Source of the DNA: Nitrospirota bacterium
GTDB taxonomy: Bacteria; UBA2233
DNA length: 12,362 nucleotides
Assembly (NCBI GenBank): GCA_011620345.1
Contig: WOZJ01000008.1
Location: 1-12,362, forward strand
Reading direction: 5' to 3'
Shown here: piece after piece, positions 1-6,941 of the stretch
Layout: every line of letters starts with the position of its first letter
Numbering within the stretch: the stretch's first letter is position 1
Notes under the pieces: generated by a model
Database searches by the model: none
What the model was told of the DNA's origin: nothing
Seen by the model: the letters and a program-made list of their open reading frames with translations, nothing else
Translations under genes and position numbers: made by a program

Positions 1-35
1 GTACAAACAATTCTCCAGCCCCCAATTTTTGGTAC

Positions 36-62
36 TTGCTGAAAGCCACTCTGTGTTATATT
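36..62 (+). promoter_or_regulatory. Extended -10 promoter of pckA
   Basis: A TG-N-TATATT box (54-62) is preceded by a loose -35 TTGCTG (36-41) with a 15-base spacer. Transcription would start near 69, upstream of the ATG at 99. The same 12 bases TGTTATATTGAA occur in front of the crcB operon. The site lies inside the longest open frame (TTG at 36), which argues against that early start. Confidence 0.55.
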
Positions 63-98
63 GAAGGCATAAAAACAACGGACGTTCCAGGGGGGGCC

Positions 99-1700
99 AT
101 GAACATCATCTCAGGCGTAGGAAGAGAGCTCCATGCACTCTTTGAAGACTTTGATGCCCTAGGAATCCGCAACGCCAACGCCGTCTACTGGAACTTAACT
201 ACGGGCGCACTCTATGAAGAGGCCGTCAGGCGTTCCGAGGGCCTGATCGCGCACCATGGCCCGCTGGTTGTCCGGACAGGCCACCACACGGGCCGTTCGC
301 CCAACGATAAGTTCATCGTCCACGACGAAACGACCGATTCGCTCGTAAACTGGGGGCCCGTAAATCAGCCTTTCACCCCAGAGGCCTTCGAAAGGCTCTA
401 TACGAGACTGCTTGCCTACTTGCAAGGCAAGGACCTCTTCATTCAGGATTGCTTGATCGGCCAGCATCCCAAGGCACGGGTAACGCTCCGGGTGATTACA
501 GAGAGCGCCTGGCACAGCCTGTTTGCCAGAAACCTATTCATCAGGCTTTTGCCAGGCCAAACCTTGCCAGAAAAGCCCTCTTGGACGCTCATCCAAGCCC
601 CCCGCTTCCATGCGATCCCGGAGATCGACCATACCCGCCAGGAGGTGTTCGTCATCCTAAACTTCGCCAGGAGGCTTGTATTGATCGGAGGCACGAGCTA
701 TGCGGGCGAAATCAAGAAGGCGATGTTCAGCGTGGCCAATTTCTTATACCCACAGATGGGCATTCTTTCGATGCACTGCTCGGCCAACGTGGGCAAAGAG
801 GGCGATACGGCGCTGTTTTTCGGGCTCTCTGGAACGGGAAAGACTTCGCTTTCGGCCGACCCGGAGCGCGCGCTGATCGGAGACGACGAGCACGGATGGG
901 CCGACGAGGGGGTTTTCAACATCGAAGGAGGGTGCTACGCCAAGACGATCAACCTCTCCAAGCAGGCCGAGCCGGTCATTTACGCTTGTACGCGGCGCTT
1001 CGGGACGGTTCTGGAGAACGTCTCGATCGACACGCAGACCAGGAGGCTCGACTTGGACGATGCAAGCCTCACCGAGAACACCAGGGCGGCATACCCCTTG
1101 AGCTACGTCACAAACGCTTACGAAGGCACGATCGCGGGGCACCCAAAGGTTATCTTTCTTTTAACCTGCGATGCCTTCGGTGTCTTGCCACCGATCGCCA
1201 AGCTCACCCCCGAGCAGGCGATGGCGCACTTCCTTTTGGGCTACACGGCCAAGGTTGCGGGAACGGAAAAAGGGCTCGGTAGCGAACCTCAAGCGACCTT
1301 CAGCGCGTGCTTTGGCGCACCCTTCCTGCCGCTTGCACCAAAGCGCTATGCAGAACTGTTCAAAGAGTGCACTCAGAACCACGAAGCAAGCATCTACCTG
1401 GTAAACACCGGCTGGATCAACGGGCCTTTCGGAGTTGGGGAGCGAATTCCCATTTCCTACACCCGGGCCATGATCCGCGGCGCACTGAGCGGGGTGCTAG
1501 AAAAGGCTGGCTTTCAGAAAGACTCGGTGTTCGGCCTTAGGGTTCCCAATCGCGTAGAGGGCGTCCCGGAAGCGCTCCTGATGCCGAAGAACACGTGGCC
1601 TGACCCTAAAGCGTACGAAAGCCAGGCCAAGGTGCTGCTCCAAAGATTCCGGGAGCAGGCACAGAAGCTTGGCATCGAAGCAGACGACCTCCTGGCCTAG
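99..1700 (+). CDS. pckA: Phosphoenolpyruvate carboxykinase (ATP)
   Basis: Cytosolic enzyme of gluconeogenesis that converts oxaloacetate and ATP to PEP, CO2 and ADP. The protein is 533 residues from this ATG, close to the usual ~530-540 of the ATP-dependent family. Visible signatures are HHTGRSPNDKF near the N-terminus (substrate-binding arginine), the PEPCK P-loop GLSGTGKTSLSADP at about 242-255, the metal-binding stretch GDDEHGWADEGVFNIEGG, and a typical C-terminus containing MPKNTWPDP. The frame is open back to a TTG at 36, but that segment overlaps the promoter and lacks family similarity. The ATG at 99 follows a G-rich stretch (a weak ribosome site) and gives the normal N-terminus. The gene stands alone and runs convergently to cysH. 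The call is firm; the exact start is slightly less so. Confidence 0.97.
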   Translation: MNIISGVGRELHALFEDFDALGIRNANAVYWNLTTGALYEEAVRRSEGLIAHHGPLVVRTGHHTGRSPNDKFIVHDETTDSLVNWGPVNQPFTPEAFERLYTRLLAYLQGKDLFIQDCLIGQHPKARVTLRVITESAWHSLFARNLFIRLLPGQTLPEKPSWTLIQAPRFHAIPEIDHTRQEVFVILNFARRLVLIGGTSYAGEIKKAMFSVANFLYPQMGILSMHCSANVGKEGDTALFFGLSGTGKTSLSADPERALIGDDEHGWADEGVFNIEGGCYAKTINLSKQAEPVIYACTRRFGTVLENVSIDTQTRRLDLDDASLTENTRAAYPLSYVTNAYEGTIAGHPKVIFLLTCDAFGVLPPIAKLTPEQAMAHFLLGYTAKVAGTEKGLGSEPQATFSACFGAPFLPLAPKRYAELFKECTQNHEASIYLVNTGWINGPFGVGERIPISYTRAMIRGALSGVLEKAGFQKDSVFGLRVPNRVEGVPEALLMPKNTWPDPKAYESQAKVLLQRFREQAQKLGIEADDLLA

Positions 1701-1712
1701 ACTGGGCTTTCT

Positions 1713-1732
1713 GGCCCCGCGCATGCGGGGCC
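1713..1732. terminator. Hairpin after pckA
   Basis: Eight-base perfect arms GGCCCCGC / GCGGGGCC enclose a GCAT loop, 13 bases past the pckA stop. There is no U-tract on either strand, so it is either a factor-assisted terminator or simply a stable 3' hairpin. Confidence 0.5.
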
Positions 1733-1763
1733 TACTCCCGGCATTTTCGCCATGGCTCAAGCG

Positions 1764-1876
1764 ATAGGCGAGGCATTCGTCCCACCATTACGCCCCCGCC
1801 CTATCCGCCGGGCCTGGAAAGCCCCGGCTATCGTCGTGGGAGATACACCATTCGCCCCCCTATAGGCGAGGCATTC
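1764..1876. repeat. Degenerate repeat area between convergent genes
   Basis: The 15-mer ATAGGCGAGGCATTC occurs at 1764-1778 and 1862-1876, each followed within a few bases by GTCCC. Between the copies lie two related C-rich tracts and an imperfect hairpin (GCCGGG / CCCGGC near 1808-1829). It looks like a decayed intergenic repeat. No coding signal is convincing between 1701 and 1941. Confidence 0.5.
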
Positions 1877-1927
1877 ACGTCCCGCCTGTTTGGCCGTACC
1901 GCCCGGGTTTGAAAACCATGGGCTATT

Positions 1928-1950
1928 AAGGGCTCGGACAATTAGCCCTT
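1928..1950 (-). terminator. Possible terminator hairpin of the sat-cysH operon
   Basis: Perfect 7-base arms AAGGGCT / AGCCCTT are separated by 9 bases and overlap the cysH stop codon. The next bases on the minus strand are AATAGCCC, not a U-run, so it is only a weak terminator candidate. Confidence 0.4.
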
Positions 1951-2661
1951 CTGGACGTTGCCCATGTGCAGGCCGCATTCCTTTTTGGTCGCCTCTTCCC
2001 ACCACCAACGGCCCTCTCGCTCGTGCTGGCCAGGGTTCACAGGCTTTGTACAGGGCTCGCAGCCGATCGAGACAAACCCTTTCTCGTGCAGCTCGTTGTA
2101 AGGAACGCCGTTTTCTACGATGTAGCCCCAGACCTGCTTCAAGCTCCAGTCGGCCAGGGGGTTGAACTTGACCAATCGATCCGTAAAGAACGTCGGGTCT
2201 ACCTGGACAACGGGAACGCGTGCCCTAGTGCCCGGGTTCTGGTCGTGGCGCTGGCCTGTCATCCAGGCCTCGAGCGTCGAGAGTATCCGCTTCAAGGGCT
2301 CGACCTTTCGAATACCGCAGCATTCACTATGACCTTCCTCGTAGAACGAGAAGAAGCCCTTTTGGGTCGTGAGGCGCTCGATTTCATTTGCATCCGGGAA
2401 CTGCACGTGGATCGCGATTCCATAGTGCTTACGCACACGATCTAAAAACCTGTAGGTCTCGGAGTGCAGCCTTCCCGTATCGAGGGTAAACACGCGAAAT
2501 TGCCGGCCGGTACGCTTGGCCATGTCGATCAACACGACGTCCTCGGCTCCGCTGAACGAAATGGCAAGGTTCGGGAAGCGCTCGAGCGCCTCGGCCACGA
2601 TCTCCACGGGATGGCTATGCTCGAGTGCTTGGTTCAGGCGTTCAATCTCTTGGGCGTTCAT
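1942..2661 (-). CDS. cysH: Adenylyl-sulfate reductase, iron-sulfur type (CysH family)
   Basis: Reduces activated sulfate to sulfite with thioredoxin or a similar donor, in cytosolic sulfate assimilation. The 239-residue protein has the PAPS-reductase fold motifs [13 protein letters not shown] (P-loop-like, about 35-47) and [10 protein letters not shown]. It carries the cysteine pairs Cys114-Cys115 and Cys201/Cys204 (GCEPC) that hold a [4Fe-4S] cluster in plant and bacterial APS reductases, and the catalytic Cys229 in ECGLH. In this family the two pairs mark APS rather than PAPS use, so the product is better called APS reductase. The start ATG has an excellent ribosome site (AAAAGGAGG, 7-base spacing). 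The gene follows sat by 100 bases on the same strand, which supports a joint operon. Confidence 0.95.
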   Translation of the reverse strand: MNAQEIERLNQALEHSHPVEIVAEALERFPNLAISFSGAEDVVLIDMAKRTGRQFRVFTLDTGRLHSETYRFLDRVRKHYGIAIHVQFPDANEIERLTTQKGFFSFYEEGHSECCGIRKVEPLKRILSTLEAWMTGQRHDQNPGTRARVPVVQVDPTFFTDRLVKFNPLADWSLKQVWGYIVENGVPYNELHEKGFVSIGCEPCTKPVNPGQHEREGRWWWEEATKKECGLHMGNVQKG

Positions 2662-2761
2662 GGTATTTCCTCCTTTTTTTACGCATCTTTAAAGGATCTA
2701 GCTCTTTACGGGGCCGCCCCTCCCCGGATGGGCGCGAGCCCAGATATTGATGATCGAGGCC

Positions 2762-3931
2762 TCAGCCAACGTGGGAGCGCATCGCATCGATCAACACCCT
2801 GGCAACCGCAGGCCTTGTGATCTCCTTGCCCGGCATCTCGCCATTCAAAAGTAGCTCTCTTAGCTTTGTTCCCGAAAGCGAAACGTGCGAGGAAGACGGG
2901 TGAGGGCAGGTCTTTGCCGTGGCCATCGCCTCGCAAGCGTTGCAGTAGAAGGCGTTGTCGAACTTGAGGATTTCCATTTCGAGTGCGCCCTTTGGGAGCG
3001 TATCGAATATTTTTTGGGCATCGAACGTGCCGTAGTAGCTGCCAACACCCGCATGGTCTCTACCCACGATGAAATGGGTACAGCCGTAGTTGAGGCGCAC
3101 AATCGCATGGAAAATGGCCTCCTTTGGGCCTGCATAGCGCATCGTGGCCGGGTTGATTCCGAGCACGACCCTGTCCTTGGGGAAGTAGTGCTCGATGAGC
3201 ACCTCGTAGCAGCGCATCCGAACGTCCGCCGGCACGTCGTCCGCCTTGGTCGCGCCGACGAGCGGGTGGAGGAACACCCCGTCCACTACCTCCAGCGCGC
3301 ATTTGATCAAGTATTCATGCGCCCTGTGGATGGGGTTGCGCGTCTGGAATCCGACGATCGTCTTCCAGCCCCTTTCCTGGAAGGCTTTGCGCGCGTCTAA
3401 AGGGCTCAAGCGGTGCTCGGGGAAGAGTTTAGGCAAGCGATCCAAATCGGCAAACGCCCTACCCGCCACAACCTGCGGGCTTTCTTCAAAGAGCATAGCC
3501 ACGCCAGGGTGTGCGGCATCGTCCGTTCCGAACGTGGCAAGCGCTTCTCTTTGGAGGTCGCGCTCGAACGCGTCCTCGACCTCCACGTAGCCTACGACCT
3601 TCCCCTCAAAGCAAAGGCCCACCGTTTCGCCAGGCTTGAGGGCTTTTTGAGGGTCGTCCAAGGGAAGCGTGATGGGGAAAGGGAAGAGCGTACCGTTTTG
3701 AAGGCACATGTCCTTAAGGACGTTTTCGTAATCCGCCTGGCCCATGAAGCCCGTAAGTGGGCTCAAGCCCCCGCTGGCGATCAGCTCCAAGTCCGAGAGC
3801 GCCTTGAGCCCCAGCTCGATGGCGTTTGTCTCGAGGGGCTCAACCTGGCAGCTTTCTAATCGGACGGCCTGACTTTGGACCAAGGGCCCTCCATGGGCCT
3901 TTGTGTGCACTTTGGATGAAGTAGACTGCAT
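2762..3931 (-). CDS. sat: Sulfate adenylyltransferase (ATP sulfurylase, Sat type)
   Basis: Makes APS and pyrophosphate from ATP and sulfate, the first step of sulfate activation. The 389-residue single-chain (non-CysDN) enzyme shows the active-site motif QTRNPIHRAHE at about 196-206, then HPLVGATKADDVP, GRDHAGVG and the C-terminal SGTKLRELL. Cysteines in FYCNACEAM and the following TCPH match the zinc-binding site of many bacterial Sat proteins. No APS-kinase domain is fused. The frame is open to an ATG at 3949, but the ATG at 3931 has GGAGGAA 9 bases upstream while 3949 has no ribosome site, so 3931 is preferred. Pairing with an APS-type cysH points to an assimilatory role; no dissimilatory aprAB or dsr gene is in view. 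Confidence 0.95.
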   Translation of the reverse strand: MQSTSSKVHTKAHGGPLVQSQAVRLESCQVEPLETNAIELGLKALSDLELIASGGLSPLTGFMGQADYENVLKDMCLQNGTLFPFPITLPLDDPQKALKPGETVGLCFEGKVVGYVEVEDAFERDLQREALATFGTDDAAHPGVAMLFEESPQVVAGRAFADLDRLPKLFPEHRLSPLDARKAFQERGWKTIVGFQTRNPIHRAHEYLIKCALEVVDGVFLHPLVGATKADDVPADVRMRCYEVLIEHYFPKDRVVLGINPATMRYAGPKEAIFHAIVRLNYGCTHFIVGRDHAGVGSYYGTFDAQKIFDTLPKGALEMEILKFDNAFYCNACEAMATAKTCPHPSSSHVSLSGTKLRELLLNGEMPGKEITRPAVARVLIDAMRSHVG

Positions 3932-3986
3932 CAGGGTTGCTTCCTCCATGATTCAAATAATTATTTATTGCAATGTAAGCCCGCTT

Positions 3987-4009
3987 AAAAAATGGCAAGA
4001 AACATGCCA
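3987..4009 (-). terminator. Intrinsic terminator of the crcB-DUF190 operon
   Basis: On the minus strand TGGCA-TGTTTCT-TGCCA is followed by six Ts. The stem is short (5 bp), but the U-run and the position 66-88 bases past the DUF190 stop fit a terminator. It separates this operon from sat. Between it and the sat start lies an AT-rich segment with the palindrome AAATAATTATTT (about 3956-3967), a possible sat promoter or operator area without clear boxes. Confidence 0.55.
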
Positions 4010-4074
4010 GGCACCTGAACGCCAAGACAGGGCCGACTAGCCCGGCCTACCGGACAACGCCCCCCGTCCACGCC

Positions 4075-4419
4075 TTAACCCTTCGGCCCGTCAGGCCTGT
4101 AGAAGACGACGTTGGCCGCCTCTTTCGTGATGAGCCCTTCTTTGATCACCGCATCCAAGAATGGAAGGATTTTTCCTACGTTCTCCTCGGTGTCAACGAT
4201 CTCGACGACGACTGGGAGGTCCTCGGAGAGCCTCAAGATCTTGGCAGTGTGGATCTTCGAGTGCGCCCCGAACCCGAGCATGCCCTTAAAGACCGTCCCT
4301 CCAGATAGCCCGAGCGCACGAGCCTTCTCTAGGATCGCCTGGTAGAGGGGCTTGCCGCCGTAGTGGTCGCTTTCTCCGATGAACACCCTCAAGAGCACGC
4401 ATCTCCCTTCAAGTCGCAT
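4075..4419 (-). CDS. DUF190 protein, PII-like partner of CrcB
   Basis: A 114-residue soluble protein of the DUF190 family, a small PII-like fold found again and again beside crcB. The sequence shows the family pattern GESDHYGGKPLYQAILEKA, then GGTVFKGMLGFG, then LPVVVEIVDTEE. Its biochemical role is not established; association with the fluoride channel suggests a regulatory or accessory part in fluoride tolerance (inference). The start ATG is preceded by GGGGAGG with 7-base spacing. The gene begins 15 bases after the crcB stop on the same strand, so the two are co-transcribed and probably translated together under the fluoride riboswitch. Confidence 0.9.
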   Translation of the reverse strand: MRLEGRCVLLRVFIGESDHYGGKPLYQAILEKARALGLSGGTVFKGMLGFGAHSKIHTAKILRLSEDLPVVVEIVDTEENVGKILPFLDAVIKEGLITKEAANVVFYRPDGPKG

Positions 4420-4434
4420 CGTCGAACCTCCCCG

Positions 4435-4809
4435 CTAAAAGAGACGAAAGAGGGTCAGGCCCAATAGCATCGAACCCAGGCCAAGCGCATGGCTGAGCGT
4501 AAAATATAAAAACGCTGTCAGGTAGGCCCGGTCCTCGAGCATGGAAAGCGCTTCAAAGACGAAAGAGGAAAACGTTGTGAACGCGCCGACAAACCCGATC
4601 AGCAAAACGGCCCTGGTCTCGCTCGAGATCAAGAAACGCTCTTCTGCGGCCCCAAAGATCAGCCCGAACAGGAAACATCCGAGCGTATTCACGGCAAGCG
4701 TACCAGCAGGGAAAAGGGCAGGAGTTCGAGTTTGAACCCAGCCGGCCATCGCATACCTTAGGAATGCGCCCGCCCCTCCCAAAAAGAACAGCGCTCCCAT
4801 CTTCCACAC
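4435..4809 (-). CDS. crcB: Fluoride channel CrcB/Fluc
   Basis: Small inner-membrane channel that exports fluoride as a dual-topology dimer. It has four hydrophobic segments and the family motifs GGAGAFLRY near the N-terminus, GTLAVNTLGCFLFG in the second segment, and GFVGAFTTFSSF in the third (the TTFSSF break that carries the pore phenylalanines). The GTG at 4809 is chosen because AGGAGGG (4825-4819) lies 9 bases upstream and the product is 124 residues, the usual size. The ATG at 4800 is an alternative. The longest frame starts at an ATG at 4890 and would give 151 residues, but its first ~17 codons are the fluoride riboswitch itself and resemble no CrcB N-terminus. Identity is firm; the exact start is moderate. 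Confidence 0.95.
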   Translation of the reverse strand: MWKMGALFFLGGAGAFLRYAMAGWVQTRTPALFPAGTLAVNTLGCFLFGLIFGAAEERFLISSETRAVLLIGFVGAFTTFSSFVFEALSMLEDRAYLTAFLYFTLSHALGLGSMLLGLTLFRLF

Positions 4810-4822
4810 AGGTCTCAACCCT

Positions 4823-4848
4823 CCTACCAAGCCCATCGCCCTAGTAGG
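4823..4848 (-). promoter_or_regulatory. Candidate expression platform covering the crcB ribosome site
   Basis: CCTAC (4848-4844) can pair with GTAGG (4827-4823). The first arm shares two bases with the 3' strand of riboswitch helix P1, and the second arm overlaps the AGGAGGG ribosome site. Formation of P1 with fluoride would therefore free the ribosome site. This is a translational-control model inferred from complementarity only. Confidence 0.45.
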
Positions 4849-4894
4849 CGTCATCAGCCCTGTCTGGAAGGCAGTTTTGGAGGACGCCATCTCC
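4844..4894 (-). promoter_or_regulatory. Fluoride riboswitch (crcB motif)
   Basis: The minus strand shows the crcB-motif architecture in order. GGAG (4894-4891) pairs in a pseudoknot with CTCC (4882-4879). After AT comes P1 5' strand GGCGTC (4888-4883), fully complementary to GACGCC (4852-4847). An AAAACT linker leads to a P3 hairpin (GCCT 4872-4869 with GGGC 4860-4857), followed by the conserved CTGATG and then CTACT. It matches segment by segment my recollection of the Thermotoga petrophila fluoride aptamer. It sits about 10 bases after the predicted transcription start and directly upstream of crcB, the classic target, so the genetic context supports the call independently. Confidence 0.94.
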
Positions 4895-4910
4895 TTTTGC
4901 TCTGTTTTTC

Positions 4911-4919
4911 AATATAACA
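4911..4919 (-). promoter_or_regulatory. Extended -10 promoter of the crcB operon
   Basis: TGTTATATT on the minus strand is a TG-N-TATATT extended -10 box with no recognisable -35. The predicted start (about 4904) places the riboswitch aptamer right at the 5' end of the transcript. Confidence 0.6.
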
Positions 4920-4920
4920 T

Positions 4921-4946
4921 AAAAAGTCCCGATGCATGCCGCATCG
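4921..4946 (-). terminator. Hairpin followed by T-run upstream of the crcB promoter
   Basis: CGATGC-GGCAT-GCATCG (4946-4930 on the minus strand) is followed by GGGAC and five Ts (4925-4921), resembling an intrinsic terminator. No minus-strand gene is visible just upstream, so it may instead be an operator-like dyad beside the crcB promoter. Confidence 0.4.
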
Positions 4947-5048
4947 AACAAATGGCACTAGCATATTCTTGGCGATATGCAAAACACTCCTTAATTTTTA
5001 AACGCGCCAAATAGGCTGGCATTTTTGCTCGAAAGGCAGGTTGAAATA

Positions 5049-5069
5049 ATTCATAAAATTATTATGAAT
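5049..5069. promoter_or_regulatory. AT-rich perfect palindrome, operator-like
   Basis: ATTCATAA-AATTA-TTATGAAT is a perfect 8-5-8 inverted repeat. Just downstream AGGTATAA occurs twice (5077-5084 and 5091-5098), the second ending in a consensus TATAAT (5094-5099, plus strand). The layout resembles a repressor site beside a promoter. The regulator family cannot be told from the sequence; only a loose resemblance to Fur/PerR-type sites is visible. Confidence 0.45.
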
Positions 5070-5423
5070 ATACCCAGGTATAAAATTCCAAGGTATAATG
5101 GCGATATCTCTTTCTCCCTAGCTCGCCTTCACGGGTATGCCCTATGGCAAGCATGCCTGGACGACGATCGATGGCGCCTGAATATTCCAAAAACACGGGG
5201 CTGTGAGCCTTGTATGCATTGACATGCCCGTATGCGAGTGGATATGATTCAAGACGGACCGGACCTTTAACTGCAACTTTGATTTTTCCAGGGAGGAGAA
5301 CACCCACTCTCAAGCCTACAGACGGCCTCAAGGGGTTGGCTTTGCGAAAGAGCGTGGGTAAGCCCGCGAAGGACTTGGAGCGATGAATCGGCTTCTCCAA
5401 GGAATAATGCCTTCTTTCGACTT

Positions 5424-5452
5424 TTGGGTATCCATCCCCGGCATTTTATAAA
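5424..5452 (+). promoter_or_regulatory. Candidate cydA promoter
   Basis: TTGGGT (5424-5429) and TATAAA (5447-5452) are separated by 17 bases, a good sigma-70-type spacing. Start of transcription would be near 5459, leaving a leader of about 90 bases. No clear FNR (TTGAT-N4-ATCAA) site is seen. Confidence 0.45.
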
Positions 5453-5551
5453 AAGAAGCGAGGGGGGAAATGTGCATCAGGGAATAGCGGGATGAGCAAA
5501 GAGTAGTAGTACAGGCGGGATCGTACACCTAACGCGAAAAGGAGGTTGCCT

Positions 5552-6856
5552 ATGGACGTATTGATGCTTTCGAGACTGCAGTTTGCCGTGGCCACGTTCT
5601 TTCACTTTCTTTTTGTTCCGCTGACGTTGGGGCTCTCCCTCCTGGTTGCCTTTATGGAGACAAAGTACGTGCGGTCAGGGGACGAGACCTACCTCAAAAT
5701 GACAAAATTCTGGGGGAAGCTTTTTCTGATCAACTTTACGATCGGAGTCGTTACCGGACTTACCCTTGAGTTTCAATTTGGGACGAATTGGTCGAACTAT
5801 TCTATGTTCATGGGAGACATCTTCGGCTCCTTGCTTGCCATCGAAGCTTTGGGATTCTTTTTTTTAGAGTCTATTTTACTCGGGGTGTGGATTTTTGGCT
5901 GGAAAAAGATTTCCAAGACAGCGCACGCCATCGTCATGTGGCTGGTTGCCTTCGCCGCTACAGGGTCGGCCGTCTGGATTCTAACCGCCAATGCATGGAT
6001 GCAGCATCCGGTTGGCTACGTAATCCGGAATGGCCGGGCCGAACTCGCGAACTTCGCCCAAGTGGCATTGAACCCCTTTGCAATTCTGATGCTTACGCAC
6101 ACGCTTTTTGCTGCATACATTATTAGCGCCTTTTTTGTGATGGGGATAAGCGCCTATCACCTTATCAGAAAACAGCATGTTGATTTCTTCACAAGGTCGT
6201 TCCGGATGGCGCTCGTCCTCGGGCTTGTCTTTTCGTTTGCCGAGATCGTAGAGGGACACATGCATGGGGCAGACCTAGCGCATAGTCAGCCTACCAAACT
6301 CGCGGCGCTCGAGTCGCACTGGCAAACCTCCAAGAATGCCCCCATCTACCTCTTTGCACTTCCAGACGATGCAAACGGGAAAAACAGGATTGAAATCGGC
6401 CCTATCCCAGGATTGTTAAGCCTCCTTGCATACCATAACATGAGTGCCGAAGTGAAGGGACTCGCAGATTTTCCAGCAGATGAGAGGCCTCCGGTGTTGA
6501 TTACCCATTTCGCCTTCAGGGCGATGGTAGGCTTGGGATTCTATTTCGCGCTCGTCACGTTGATCGGTTGGTTCAAGCGTAACAGCCTGCTGGAATCGCC
6601 ATGGTATTTGAAACTGATGCTTTACTCCACCCCACTGCCCTATATTGCAACCGAGCTGGGATGGACAGTAGCCGAGGTCGGTCGTCAGCCATGGATCGTT
6701 TACGGGCTGATGAGAACAAAAGACGCAGTTTCATCCATTGCCGCCTCACAGGTAGCGGTGACACTCGTAGGGTTTATTTTCGTGTATGGACTTCTTGGCG
6801 CAATCGGCTTCTATCTGATAATCAAGAAAGCGATAAAAGGACCGGCTGCGGATTGA
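5552..6856 (+). CDS. cydA: Cytochrome bd quinol oxidase subunit I
   Basis: Haem-bearing subunit of the bd oxidase, which oxidises quinol and reduces oxygen to water at the inner membrane without pumping protons. The 434-residue, multi-span protein keeps the expected ligands: His18 (E. coli His19), His183 (His186), Met325 in FRAMVGLGF (Met393), Glu98 and Glu106 (Glu99/Glu107), and Q-loop Lys249 and Glu254 in QPTKLAALE. GRQPW is at 377-381. It is shorter than E. coli CydA (about 520) and has the short Q-loop form. ATG 5552 is chosen over the in-frame TTG at 5546 because AAGGAGG lies 6 bases before it. The gene uses more A/T at third positions than its neighbours, perhaps a sign of transfer. It is followed by cydB after 85 bases. 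Confidence 0.96.
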   Translation: MDVLMLSRLQFAVATFFHFLFVPLTLGLSLLVAFMETKYVRSGDETYLKMTKFWGKLFLINFTIGVVTGLTLEFQFGTNWSNYSMFMGDIFGSLLAIEALGFFFLESILLGVWIFGWKKISKTAHAIVMWLVAFAATGSAVWILTANAWMQHPVGYVIRNGRAELANFAQVALNPFAILMLTHTLFAAYIISAFFVMGISAYHLIRKQHVDFFTRSFRMALVLGLVFSFAEIVEGHMHGADLAHSQPTKLAALESHWQTSKNAPIYLFALPDDANGKNRIEIGPIPGLLSLLAYHNMSAEVKGLADFPADERPPVLITHFAFRAMVGLGFYFALVTLIGWFKRNSLLESPWYLKLMLYSTPLPYIATELGWTVAEVGRQPWIVYGLMRTKDAVSSIAASQVAVTLVGFIFVYGLLGAIGFYLIIKKAIKGPAAD

Positions 6857-6890
6857 CGATTTCCCTGCGGTTTCTTTAGGAACGATTTTG

Positions 6891-6909
6891 GCGGTGGAAA
6901 ACCGCTTTT
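6891..6909 (+). terminator. Hairpin plus T-run between cydA and cydB
   Basis: GCGGT-GGAAA-ACCGC followed by TTTT sits in the 85-base gap between the two subunit genes. The stem is only 5 bp. It could act as a weak terminator or stabilise the cydA mRNA end. Confidence 0.35.
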
Positions 6910-6941
6910 GACGGTCTAAGAGATTTTACGGGAGGTCGAAA

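Larger units (their letters stand above)
4947..5551. other. Gene-free stretch between crcB and cydA
   Basis: About 600 bases without a convincing gene. The open frames here (plus 5025-5222; minus 5062-5400, 112 codons) lack good ribosome sites, and I recognise neither product. The first part (to about 5100) is AT-rich and holds a palindrome and TATAAT-like boxes; the rest has the base composition of coding DNA but is interrupted by stops in the plus frames. It may be a long cydA leader, an unrecognised RNA, or decayed mobile DNA. Confidence 0.4.

Noticed and set aside
36-98. 21-codon extension of PEP carboxykinase from a TTG
   Set aside because: It overlaps the -10 box and lacks a ribosome site; the ATG at 99 gives the normal family N-terminus.
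449-1282. 277-codon frame inside pckA
   Set aside because: Basic, low-complexity shadow of a GC-rich coding region in another frame; pckA is unambiguous.
4810-4890. N-terminal extension of CrcB from the ATG at 4890
   Set aside because: These bases form the fluoride riboswitch and its downstream platform; the encoded residues do not resemble CrcB, and the ribosome site would sit directly against the ATG.
5025-5222. 65-codon plus-strand frame before cydA
   Set aside because: TTG or weak start, no ribosome site, no family resemblance; it spans promoter-like boxes.
5100-5400. Remnant of an IS200/IS605 tnpB gene
   Set aside because: Considered because of the broken plus-strand frames and nearby hairpins, but no TnpB motif (zinc-finger cysteines, RuvC acidic residues) can be seen.
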